Shown: piece by piece, positions 1 to 6,196 of the stretch
Layout of the letters: each line of letters begins with the position of its first letter
Numbering within the stretch: the first letter of the stretch is position 1
Origin: CADCVT01 sp035940955
Lineage (GTDB): Bacteria; Actinomycetota; Thermoleophilia; Solirubrobacterales; Solirubrobacteraceae
Assembly (NCBI GenBank): GCA_035940955.1
Contig: DASZEJ010000046.1
Span: 1-18,280 of the forward strand
Reading direction: 5' to 3'
Length of the DNA stretch: 18,280 nt
Position numbers and translations under genes: made by a program
The notes under the pieces: model-generated
Seen by the model: only the letters and a program-made list of their open reading frames with translations
The model's database searches: none
Told to the model about the DNA's origin: nothing

Positions 1-72
1 CGCGGCCGGAGCGGCCGCCGCGAGGGTGAGCGCGAGCGCGCAGAGCGCGGCTCGCAGCGTGTGGTGGGTCAC
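1..72 (-). CDS. N-terminus of an exported protein (partial, runs off left edge)
   Basis: A leftward frame starts at a GTG at 72 and stays open to the window edge. The 24 visible residues begin Val/Met-Thr-His-His-Thr-Leu-Arg and continue as an Ala/Leu-rich hydrophobic stretch ending Ala-Pro-Ala-Ala, which has the shape of a Sec-type signal peptide (short polar start, one Arg, hydrophobic core). A good -10 box (TACGAT, minus strand 84-79) lies exactly six bases before the GTG, so the mRNA is probably leaderless. The mature protein is outside the window and its function cannot be named. It is divergent from the PurM-like gene with 76 bases between the start codons. Confidence 0.6.
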   Translation of the reverse strand, partial: MTHHTLRAALCALALTLAAAAPAA

Positions 73-78
73 CGGGCG

Positions 79-107
79 ATCGTAGACCCGCCGGGAACCG
101 GTGGGAA
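79..107 (-). promoter_or_regulatory. leaderless promoter of the exported-protein gene
   Basis: On the minus strand a -35-like TTCCCA (107-102), a 17-base spacer and a -10 box TACGAT (84-79) are followed after six bases by the GTG at 72. Spacing and -10 match the actinobacterial leaderless pattern in which the start codon is the transcription start. The -35 is weak. Confidence 0.5.
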
Positions 108-136
108 GGCGCGATCGCCGCCGCCGACGGGCGCCG

Positions 137-142
137 TACGAT
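137..142 (+). promoter_or_regulatory. -10 box of a leaderless promoter for the PurM-like gene
   Basis: TACGAT sits exactly six bases before the GTG at 149, the same hexamer and spacing as the divergent promoter at 84-79. No convincing -35 is visible. The spacing favours GTG 149 over the in-frame GTG at 101 as the real start. Confidence 0.5.
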
Positions 143-148
143 GGCGCG

Positions 149-1273
149 GTGAGCGGCGAGAGCGCCTACCGGCAGGCCGGCGTCGACTACGACGTCCTCG
201 ACGCGGCCAAGCGCGCCGCGCTCGCCCAGGCGCTCGCGACCTCCCCGCTGCTCGAGCGCCGCGGCGGCCGGGCGCTCGACGCCTCGCGCGGCCAGCCGGC
301 GTTCGTCTTCGCGCTCGGGGCGACGCGGCTCGCGTTCGTCGTCGAGGGGCTGGGGACGAAGTCGATCATCGCCCGCCAGTACGAGGAGCTGACCGGCGAG
401 AGCCGGTTCGACGCGGTCGCGTACGACACGGTCGCGGCGATCGTCAACGACCTGTGCTGCGTCGGCGCGGCGCCGCTGGTCGTCAACGCGTACTTCGCCA
501 CCGGGTCGGGCGACTGGTACGCCGGCGAGCGGGCCGACCGCCTGCGCGACGGCTGGCGCGCGGCGTGCGAGGCCGCGGGCGCGACGTGGGGCGGCGGCGA
601 GTCGCCGACGCTGCCCGGGCTCGTCGACCCGGCGGAGATCGAGCTGGCCGGCGCGGCGGTCGGCGTGGTGCCCGACGGCGTCGAGCCGATCCTCGGCCAG
701 GACCTCGCGGCGGGCGACGAGATCGTGCTCGTCGCCAGCTCCGGCCTGCACGCCAACGGCGCGTCGCTGGCGCGCAGGGTGGCGGGCGCGCTGCCCGGCG
801 GCCTGCTGACCGAGCTGCCGGGCGGCCGGCGCTTCGGCGACGCGCTGCTCGACCCCTCGATCGTCTACGCCGAGCTGGTCGCCCGGCTCCTGGGGGCCGG
901 CGTGCGCGTCACCTACCTGAGCCACGTGACCGGCCACGGGCTGCTGAAGCTCATGCGCACGGGCGCGCCGCTCACCTACCGCGTGCGGGCGCTGCCGCCC
1001 GTGCCGCCCGTCCTCGCCTTCCTCGCCGAGCAGGCGGGCATGTCGGACCGCGAGGCCTACACGACGCTCAACATGGGCGCCGGCTTCGCCGTCTACTGCC
1101 GGGCGGGGGAAGGCGAGGCGGTCGTCCGCGAGGCGGGCGCGCTCGGCCTCGACGCACTGGTCGCCGGTGCGGTCGAGGAAGGGCCGCGCCGGGTCGTGAT
1201 CGAGCCGGTCGACGTGGTGCTGGAGGGCGAGGAGATGGTGCTGCACCTCGACGACGCCCCCGGCCGCGCCTAG
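149..1273 (+). CDS. purM: PurM-like phosphoribosylformylglycinamidine cyclo-ligase (AIR synthase) homologue
   Basis: 374 residues. PurM closes the imidazole ring of aminoimidazole ribotide in purine synthesis, using FGAM and ATP. PurM landmarks appear in order: YxxAGVD at the start (7-13), GLGTKS (67-72), the DTVAxxVNDL helix (93-102) followed by GAxPL and the YFATG segment, GGGESPTLPG (148-157) matching GGExxxMPG, a LAGxAVGVV strand, SSGLHANG matching SSGxHSNG, and a TTLNMGxGF strand near the C-terminus. GTG 149 is chosen because a -10 box lies six bases upstream and an upstream extension would be only an Arg-rich run. The usual HITGGG loop reads HVTGHG (259-264), and the protein is slightly longer than typical PurM (about 340-350 residues). 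It could be a paralogue rather than the housekeeping enzyme; no other pur gene is in view. Confidence 0.85.
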   Translation: MSGESAYRQAGVDYDVLDAAKRAALAQALATSPLLERRGGRALDASRGQPAFVFALGATRLAFVVEGLGTKSIIARQYEELTGESRFDAVAYDTVAAIVNDLCCVGAAPLVVNAYFATGSGDWYAGERADRLRDGWRAACEAAGATWGGGESPTLPGLVDPAEIELAGAAVGVVPDGVEPILGQDLAAGDEIVLVASSGLHANGASLARRVAGALPGGLLTELPGGRRFGDALLDPSIVYAELVARLLGAGVRVTYLSHVTGHGLLKLMRTGAPLTYRVRALPPVPPVLAFLAEQAGMSDREAYTTLNMGAGFAVYCRAGEGEAVVREAGALGLDALVAGAVEEGPRRVVIEPVDVVLEGEEMVLHLDDAPGRA

Positions 1274-1323
1274 TCGGCTCTGGCGGGCGCGTTCGCGCTC
1301 ACCCCGCGGGTAGCCCGGAACGC

Positions 1324-1845
1324 ATGCCCACCCGAACCACCCCCCGCTCGACCGGGGCGGGCCGCTTCGGCCGCACGCAGCCGCAGCCCGGCCGCTTCGG
1401 CCGCACGCAGCCGCCCGCGGGCCGCTTCGGCCGCTCGCAGCCGCAGGCCGGCCGCTTCGCCCGCCCGTCCGCCCACCGGTCCGCCAACCGGACGATCTCC
1501 ACGCCGCGCATCGCGGTCGGCCGGATCCCGGCCAGGCGCTCCAAGCCCGACAAGGGGCTGAGCAAGCTCGTCGGCATGCTGCCCGGCTCGATGCTCGGCC
1601 GTGCCGCCAAGCCGTCGTCGCGCGGCGGCGGCGGGAAGGGCCGCAAGGCCGGGTTCGCGATGCTCGCCGGGGCCGCCGGCCTCGCGCTGAAGAACCGCGA
1701 CCGGCTGCCCGGGCCGCTCGGCCGCAGGACCGAGGAGCCGGTCGCCGCGCCGCCCTCCGGCCCGGTCGCCGGCGACTACGTGGCGACGCCGCCCGTCACC
1801 GACGCCGGCTCGCCGGCCTCCACGACGCCCCCGCCGGCCGTCTAG
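1324..1845 (+). CDS. small Arg/Pro-rich repeat protein, function unknown
   Basis: 173 residues, not recognised. The N-terminal part is strongly basic and carries a 10-residue tandem repeat of the form GRFGR(T/S)QP(Q/P)(P/A), with three good copies and a degenerate fourth (residues 13-52). A basic middle, a short hydrophobic Ala/Gly/Leu stretch (about residues 117-127, flanked by Lys/Arg) and a Pro/Ala/Thr-rich tail follow. The ATG at 1324 is the first start after the purM stop. A poor -10-like TAGCCC lies seven bases upstream, so it may be leaderless. The composition suggests a disordered nucleic-acid- or envelope-associated protein, but that is only a guess. A 15-bp GC hairpin follows the stop codon by 17 bases. 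Confidence 0.6.
   Translation: MPTRTTPRSTGAGRFGRTQPQPGRFGRTQPPAGRFGRSQPQAGRFARPSAHRSANRTISTPRIAVGRIPARRSKPDKGLSKLVGMLPGSMLGRAAKPSSRGGGGKGRKAGFAMLAGAAGLALKNRDRLPGPLGRRTEEPVAAPPSGPVAGDYVATPPVTDAGSPASTTPPPAV
1360..1479 (+). repeat. 30-bp in-frame tandem repeat, about four copies
   Basis: Units start at 1360, 1390, 1420 and 1450. The core GGCCGCTTCGGCCGC is kept in the first three and changes to GCCGCTTCGCCCGC in the fourth. The period is a multiple of three, so the repeat encodes the 10-residue GRFGR motif of the surrounding gene. Confidence 0.8.
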
Positions 1846-1862
1846 GGCATGACCGCCGGCCA

Positions 1863-1897
1863 GGCGGCGCCCGCGGCGAGCCGCCGCGGGCGCCGCC
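1863..1897 (+). terminator. 15-bp perfect GC hairpin, probable transcription terminator without a U-tract
   Basis: Bases 1863-1877 pair perfectly with 1883-1897 around a five-base loop (GAGCC), giving a stem made only of G-C pairs. It starts 17 bases after the stop codon of the repeat protein and ends before the next promoter. No T-run follows, as is common for actinobacterial hairpin terminators. It separates the upstream genes from the rightward operon that begins at 2015. Confidence 0.6.
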
Positions 1898-1952
1898 GTG
1901 CCCGGCCCGCCCCATCGCCCGGCAGGGCCGCCCCGCGGCGACCAGAAGACGG

Positions 1953-1982
1953 TTGCCCTCCAGTGAGGGCGGCATGTAGAGT
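1953..1982 (+). promoter_or_regulatory. promoter with an inverted repeat overlapping the -35
   Basis: TTGCCC (1953-1958), an 18-base spacer and TAGAGT (1977-1982, preceded by TG) form a good -35/-10 pair ahead of the operon. The inverted repeat GCCCTC-CAGT-GAGGGC (1955-1970) overlaps the -35 and most of the spacer, the place for a repressor operator. It lies in the largest intergenic gap of the window (1846-2014). Confidence 0.5.
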
Positions 1983-2014
1983 CGGTCGCGAACCAGCGCT
2001 CCCTGGGAGGCGAG

Positions 2015-2350
2015 ATGTTCGTGACCCTCATCCGCGCGGACGAGTTGCCCGGCGGCGGCAAGGACGACGTCGTCCAAGCCCTCAACGAGATGGCGGCCGA
2101 CCTCGACGGCAAGGACGTCCGCGGCTTCAGACAGGCCTACCTCCTGCGCGGGGAGAAGGGCAACGCGATCGCCCTCGCGATGTGGGACTCCCCGCAGGAC
2201 GCCGAGCAGTTCATGCGCTCCGAGCACGGCCAGAAGGCCGCCAAGCGCCAGGACAAGGCGTTCGGCGGCAAGGCGCGCAAGGAGCGCTACCAGGTGACGT
2301 GGCGCGCGAAGTTCAGCGACCGGGGCGGCGTGGAGCCGGAGACGCCATGA
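2015..2350 (+). CDS. small dimeric alpha/beta-barrel (ABM-like) protein
   Basis: 111 residues. The opening strand (MFVTLIRADEL), a helix with a Glu-Met-Ala run, a strand ending QAYLLRGEKGNAIALAMWDS and a helix AEQFMRSEHG follow the pattern of antibiotic-biosynthesis-monooxygenase (ABM) domains, about 100-residue proteins that act as dimers in small-molecule oxidation or haem degradation, or are uncharacterised. The family call is from pattern memory and the function is open. The ATG has a strong Shine-Dalgarno (GGGAGG just upstream) and lies 32 bases after the -10 box, so this is the first gene of the operon and, unlike several neighbours, has a normal leader. Its TGA overlaps the next ATG as ATGA. 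The C-terminal third is Lys-rich. Confidence 0.65.
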   Translation: MFVTLIRADELPGGGKDDVVQALNEMAADLDGKDVRGFRQAYLLRGEKGNAIALAMWDSPQDAEQFMRSEHGQKAAKRQDKAFGGKARKERYQVTWRAKFSDRGGVEPETP

Positions 2351-2745
2351 GCGACCTCAGCGGCCGCTGGGAGGGGCTCCTCGTCGACACCGCCGGCGTG
2401 CAGCAGCGCGCCGAGTTCGACCTCGACGAGAAGGACGGCGGGATCCAGGGCAGCGCCGGGCTCACCGTCGTCGACACCCACGAGCGCGAGGCGAAGCGCG
2501 CGAAGGTGGAGGGCGGCCACGGCCGCGGCGCCCGGGCGCGCGGCGAGGGCGGCGGCGACGACGACGTCGAGCTGAGCATCCGGACCGAGGACGGCGGGAC
2601 GTTCACGTTCCGCGGGCGCTCGGGCGACCCCGGCCAGCACGCCGAGGCGGTCGTCTACGGGACGTACGAGGTGAGCGGCGCGAAGGACCTCCCGGCCTCG
2701 GCCGGCGTCGCGATCCTGTGGCGCTACAAGCAGATCGGCGGGTAG
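2347..2745 (+). CDS. hypothetical protein, beta-rich
   Basis: 132 residues, not recognised. It begins MSDLSGRWEGLL, followed by alternating strand-like segments (RAEFDLDEKDGGIQGSAGL, GTFTFRGRSG, AEAVVYGTYEVSG, GVAILWRYKQIGG) around a charged Arg/Gly/Asp-rich insert at about residues 48-75. The Gly-Arg-Trp-Glu-Gly opening and the pattern of strands recall small lipocalin-like beta barrels, but this is a weak resemblance. The start overlaps the stop of the ABM-like gene (ATGA), with a GGAG five bases upstream, so translation is coupled. The next gene begins three bases after its stop. The context suggests an accessory role in the same pathway. Confidence 0.6.
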   Translation: MSDLSGRWEGLLVDTAGVQQRAEFDLDEKDGGIQGSAGLTVVDTHEREAKRAKVEGGHGRGARARGEGGGDDDVELSIRTEDGGTFTFRGRSGDPGQHAEAVVYGTYEVSGAKDLPASAGVAILWRYKQIGG

Positions 2746-2748
2746 GCG

Positions 2749-3342
2749 ATGGCGCGCTTCCGGACGGTCACGACCGGCGGCAGCTGGACGGGCGGCGGGA
2801 CGCAGACGCCGACGTGCAACGTGACGGACCAGGGGCGGATCAACACCGCGCTGGCCACGATCCGCAACGTCGTCGACAACCGCTGGAACCTGAACGGCCT
2901 CGAGACGATCCGCCAGTCGCTGCGCGACATGCTCAACTGCAGCCTGGAGATCGACTGCAACAACCCCGACTGCGCCGGCCTCGACGGCCGCACGCCGTCG
3001 CGCGGCGAGCACCGCATCCAGCTGTGCGGCGCGCTCGGGTCGACGCAGGCGCGGCTGACCGCGGTGCTCTTCCACGAGATGATCCACGCGGGCGGCGGCC
3101 GGGAGCTCGACGCCGAGGCGCTCGAGAACCACTTCTTCGCCGGCGCGGGCGCGACGATGCCGACCGGCGGCACGGGCGCCCGGGACGACTTCCCGCTGTT
3201 CCGCAGCGATCGCGGCAACTGGATCCTGTGGGACGAGCCGAGCTGCCAGCTGTTCGTCAAGCGCCTGGTCGGCGGGTCGTGGGTCGAGTCGCCGAGGGAG
3301 GAGCGGGGGGACCAGCTCACGCCGCTGTTCTGTGCGCCGTAG
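2749..3342 (+). CDS. Cys-rich putative zinc metallopeptidase (HExxH)
   Basis: 197 residues. A helix LTAVLFHEMIHAGG carries HExxH (His109, Glu110, His113), and acidic residues follow in GRELDAEALENHF (Glu119, Asp121, Glu123, Glu126) as in the glutamate-zincin (gluzincin) arrangement. Seven cysteines (23, 64, 70, 75, 93, 166, 195), three within CSLEIDCNNPDC, suggest disulfides or metal binding. There is no signal peptide. The segment after the motif is too short for a known large peptidase family, and I cannot assign one. It lies three bases after the previous stop and its own stop overlaps the start of the cyclase-like gene by 11 bases, so it is part of the operon. A peptidase in an isoprenoid-like operon is unexpected; a catalytic role is inferred from HExxH only. 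Confidence 0.6.
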   Translation: MARFRTVTTGGSWTGGGTQTPTCNVTDQGRINTALATIRNVVDNRWNLNGLETIRQSLRDMLNCSLEIDCNNPDCAGLDGRTPSRGEHRIQLCGALGSTQARLTAVLFHEMIHAGGGRELDAEALENHFFAGAGATMPTGGTGARDDFPLFRSDRGNWILWDEPSCQLFVKRLVGGSWVESPREERGDQLTPLFCAP

Positions 3343-4342
3343 CGCGGCGAGCGCGGGGCGCGCCGGCGTCGCGTTCCTGCTCGAACGCCAGGACGAGGAC
3401 GGGCTGTGGCGCGACTTCGAGACGCTCGCGGGCGCGTCCGCCGACTGGGTGACCGGCTACGTCGGGGTGCACCTGCGGCTGGCGGGCGCGCCGCGGTCGC
3501 ACCTTGACCGAGCGGCCCGGGCGCTGCTCGAGCGCCAGCGCGAGGACGGCGGCTGGGGCTACCACGAGGGCGTCCCGACCGACGCGGACTCGACGGCGTA
3601 CGCGGGGCTGTTCCTCGCGTGCGGGCGGTGGGCGCCGCCGCAGGCCGCCGGGCGCGTGCGACGGTGCCTGGAGCGCCACCGCCAGGGCGGCGGCGGCGTC
3701 GCCACGTACGCCGAGGAGCGGCCGATCCGCGAGTACATGGAGCTGCCGGCGGACCACTCGATCGCCGGCTGGTGCCGCGCCCACGTGGAGGTCTCGGCCG
3801 CGGCGGGGCTCGCGCTCGCCGCGCTCGGCGGCGACGGGGCGCCGGCGTGGGGGTTCGTCCGCTCCCGCCAGCGGCCGGAGGGGCGCTGGGAGTCGTACTG
3901 GTGGGCGCTGCCGCACTACCCGACCGCGGTCGCGGTGGCGCTCGCCACGCGGCTGCAGGGCGCGGCCGGGGCGGAGGAGGCGGCGGCCCGCGCCGTGCGC
4001 TGGCTGGCCGGCGCGCAGCACGACGACGGCACGTGGCCCGCGGCCCCGGGCGGGCCGCCGGACGCCTTCGCGACCGCGCTCGCGGTCGGCGCCCTGGCGC
4101 GGGCCGGCGGCCCGGCCGACCGCGTGGCGCGCGGGGCGGCGGCCCTGGCCGGCCTCGCCGACGCCGACGGCGGCTGGACGGCCGAGCCGGCGCTGCAGAT
4201 CCCGCCGCCGGACGTCGAGGAGCCGGGCGACGTGCGGAGCTGGCGGACCGGGGGGCTCGGGACGGCGGTCGTCGTGGGCGACGGCCGGCGGCTCTACACG
4301 ACCGCGACGGCCGTCGGGGCCCTGGCGAGCGCCGCGCGGTGA
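3332..4342 (+). CDS. prenyltransferase/squalene-oxidase-repeat (terpene-cyclase-like) protein
   Basis: 336 residues. Four QW-type repeats are visible: QDEDGLW (20-26), QREDGGWG (69-76), QHDDGTW (229-235) and DADGGW (277-282), typical of the alpha-alpha barrels of squalene-hopene cyclases, class II diterpene cyclases and protein prenyltransferase beta subunits. A DADSTA motif (84-89) stands where class II cyclases have DxDDTA: the middle Asp (the proton donor) is kept but the last Asp is Ser. At half the length of a squalene-hopene cyclase (about 630 residues) it could be a minimal cyclase or a non-catalytic relative. The GTG at 3332 overlaps the upstream gene by 11 bases, and the TGA overlaps the next GTG (GTGA). 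Pairing with a class I-like gene suggests a split two-enzyme terpene system. Confidence 0.75.
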   Translation: MRRSAASAGRAGVAFLLERQDEDGLWRDFETLAGASADWVTGYVGVHLRLAGAPRSHLDRAARALLERQREDGGWGYHEGVPTDADSTAYAGLFLACGRWAPPQAAGRVRRCLERHRQGGGGVATYAEERPIREYMELPADHSIAGWCRAHVEVSAAAGLALAALGGDGAPAWGFVRSRQRPEGRWESYWWALPHYPTAVAVALATRLQGAAGAEEAAARAVRWLAGAQHDDGTWPAAPGGPPDAFATALAVGALARAGGPADRVARGAAALAGLADADGGWTAEPALQIPPPDVEEPGDVRSWRTGGLGTAVVVGDGRRLYTTATAVGALASAAR

Positions 4343-5334
4343 CGCCGGGCGAGACGACGATCCGCCGCATCGCCCGCGACGCGATCGCCGCCGCCGGCCT
4401 GCTGCTGGCGCCGGGCGAGTTCGCCGCCGTCCACGCCGAGGTCGCGCGCCGCGGGACGGACGCCTGGCGGCGGCTGTGCCGCGACGACGACGGGCACCGC
4501 GACGCGCCGGCCGCGCTCGGGCTCGACGTGTCCGCGCTGACGCGCGTGCTCGGGTTCGGCCACGTCCAGGCCGGCGCGCTGGCCGAGGCGCTGCACGCCC
4601 GCGACGGCGCGCGCGTGGGGGAGGCCGGCGCGCTGCTCAACCTCGGCGTCGGCCTGTTCGACTGGATCGCCGACCGCCACCCGCAGCGCAGCGCCGACGT
4701 GCAGGAGGCGATCTCGCCCGCGTCGCTCGACCGGCTCGCCGGCGGGGCCGGCCTGCCGCGCCACGGCGAGCCGGGGGTCGACCTGCTGTTCGCGGTGGTC
4801 GAGGCGTTCTTCGCGCACGCGCGCGCGATGGCCGCCCGGCCGGCGGCGGCCGACGAGCTGCTGGCGCGCCTGCACGCGATGCTCGAGGCCCAGCTCGCCG
4901 CGACCGCCGCCACGCGGGACGAGACCGAGGCCAGCGCGGCGCTGTGGGGCGACCTCGAGGCCAAGAGCGTGCTGCCGATGCAGGCCATGGCGCTGCTCCC
5001 CGTGCTCGGCGAGGCCGGGCCGGTGCGCGCGTCGGCGCAGGAGCTGGGCCGCGCGGTCGGCGGCGTGCTGTGGCGGGTCGACGACCTGGTCGACGCCGGG
5101 GAGGACTGGGACTCGGGCGCCTGGAGCCGGCCGTGGCTGCTGCACACCGGCCGCTGCCGCGGCGGGCTCGCGCCCACGGCGTCGCGCGAGGAGGCGCTCG
5201 CGTGCCTGGTCGCCGACGGCGTCGCCTCGTCCGAGGCGGCCGAGCTGGCGCGCCGGATGCGCGAGATCCGGGGGATGTCCGCGACCCTCGACGCCTGCGT
5301 CCACGCGACCGTCCAGTCGTGGATCGGCGGGTAG
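4339..5334 (+). CDS. class I isoprenoid-synthase-like all-alpha protein
   Basis: 331 residues, mostly helical. Two Asp motifs occur at the expected separation for class I isoprenoid synthases: NLGVGLFDWIADRHP (Asp108, Asp112; about 101-115) in place of DDxxD, and WRVDDLVDAGEDW (Asp248, Asp249, Asp252; about 245-257) for the second DDxxD. These would bind the Mg-diphosphate of a prenyl substrate. The first motif has Asp-Trp instead of Asp-Asp, so activity is uncertain. GTG 4339 overlaps the stop of the QW-repeat gene by four bases, implying the two proteins are made together. It resembles proteins annotated as class 1 isoprenoid biosynthesis enzymes. Alternatives are a prenyl-binding protein or an inactive homologue. 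Confidence 0.6.
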   Translation: MTPGETTIRRIARDAIAAAGLLLAPGEFAAVHAEVARRGTDAWRRLCRDDDGHRDAPAALGLDVSALTRVLGFGHVQAGALAEALHARDGARVGEAGALLNLGVGLFDWIADRHPQRSADVQEAISPASLDRLAGGAGLPRHGEPGVDLLFAVVEAFFAHARAMAARPAAADELLARLHAMLEAQLAATAATRDETEASAALWGDLEAKSVLPMQAMALLPVLGEAGPVRASAQELGRAVGGVLWRVDDLVDAGEDWDSGAWSRPWLLHTGRCRGGLAPTASREEALACLVADGVASSEAAELARRMREIRGMSATLDACVHATVQSWIGG

Positions 5335-5339
5335 TGCGC

Positions 5340-5345
5340 CACAAT
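5340..5345 (+). promoter_or_regulatory. possible -10 box before the amidohydrolase gene
   Basis: CACAAT lies eight bases before GTG 5354 in a 19-base gap with no Shine-Dalgarno sequence. It could give a leaderless internal transcript. No -35 was found, so this is weak. Confidence 0.25.
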
Positions 5346-5353
5346 GCCCGGCC

Positions 5354-6196
5354 GTGACTCGCGCGGTCGACGTCCACGTCCATCCGGCGACGCCGGGCTG
5401 GCTCGACGGCAGCATGCGGCCGTTCACGCCGTCGGCCGAGCGGCACTTCCGGCGCACGCTCGACCGCCGGTCGCTCGACGAGCTGGCCGACGACTACCGG
5501 GCGCTCGACGTCCGCGCGGTCCTGCTGGCGTGGGACGCCGAGACCGCCACCGGCCTGCCGCGGCTGCCGAACGAGGAGATCGCCCGCGCCTGCGTCGACC
5601 ATCCCGACGTGTTCTCGGGCTTCGGCAGCGTCGACCCGCTGAAGGGCGAGCGCGCGGTCGCCGAGCTGGACGGGTTCCGGGAGATGGGGCTGCGCGGCGT
5701 CAAGCTGCACCCGTCGCTGCAGGAGTTCGCGCCCGACGACGAGCGCCACTGGCCGCTGTTCGAGCGCTGCGCGGAGCTGGGCCTCGTCTGCCTCGTCCAC
5801 ACCGGCACGAGCGCGGTCGGCGCGGGCACGCGCGGCGGCGGCGGCATCCGGCTCGACTGGTCGCGGCCGATCCGGCTCGACCCGGTCGCCGCCGCGTTCC
5901 CGAGCCTCGACGTCGTCGCCGCGCACTTCGGCTGGCCGTGGCACGCCGAGCTGCTCGCCATCGCCCTGCACAAGCGCAACGTGTGGATCGACATCTCCGG
6001 CTGGGCGCCGCGCTACATCCCGCAGGAGGTTCTCGCCGACCTGCGCGGCCGGCTGCAGGACCAGTTCCTGTTCGGCAGCGACTACCCGTTCATCCCGCCC
6101 GAACGCTGCCTGCGCGAGCTGGACGAGCTGGGGCTGGAGCCGGCGGTCCTGGAGAAGCTGCTGCGCGGCAACGCCGAGCGGCTGCTCGACCTATAG
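5354..6196 (+). CDS. amidohydrolase family (Amidohydro_2/ACMSD-like) TIM-barrel metal enzyme
   Basis: 280 residues starting GTG-Thr-Arg. Metal-binding landmarks of amidohydrolase_2 proteins appear in order: HVHP (HxH, residues 8-11), a GVKLHPS strand (about 116-122), a Leu-Val-His-Thr strand (about 150), AAHFGWPW (His at the fourth metal position, about 194-201) and FGSDYPF (about 239-245) with the catalytic Asp. The family includes decarboxylases and hydrolases acting on carboxylated rings or lactones, and the substrate here cannot be deduced. It starts 19 bases after the class I-like gene and is probably in the same operon. Its Leu-stop end (CTATAG) is shared with the convergent epimerase gene, with a six-base overlap and no terminator between them. 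Confidence 0.8.
   Translation: MTRAVDVHVHPATPGWLDGSMRPFTPSAERHFRRTLDRRSLDELADDYRALDVRAVLLAWDAETATGLPRLPNEEIARACVDHPDVFSGFGSVDPLKGERAVAELDGFREMGLRGVKLHPSLQEFAPDDERHWPLFERCAELGLVCLVHTGTSAVGAGTRGGGGIRLDWSRPIRLDPVAAAFPSLDVVAAHFGWPWHAELLAIALHKRNVWIDISGWAPRYIPQEVLADLRGRLQDQFLFGSDYPFIPPERCLRELDELGLEPAVLEKLLRGNAERLLDL

Noticed and set aside
1360..1479. Short direct repeats as a possible CRISPR array
   Set aside because: The copies are contiguous without spacers, in frame, and inside a protein-coding gene.
2724..5342. Long open frame on the minus strand
   Set aside because: It is opposite five well-supported genes, its translation is Arg/Pro/Ser low complexity and it has no motif. Such frames are common in very GC-rich DNA.
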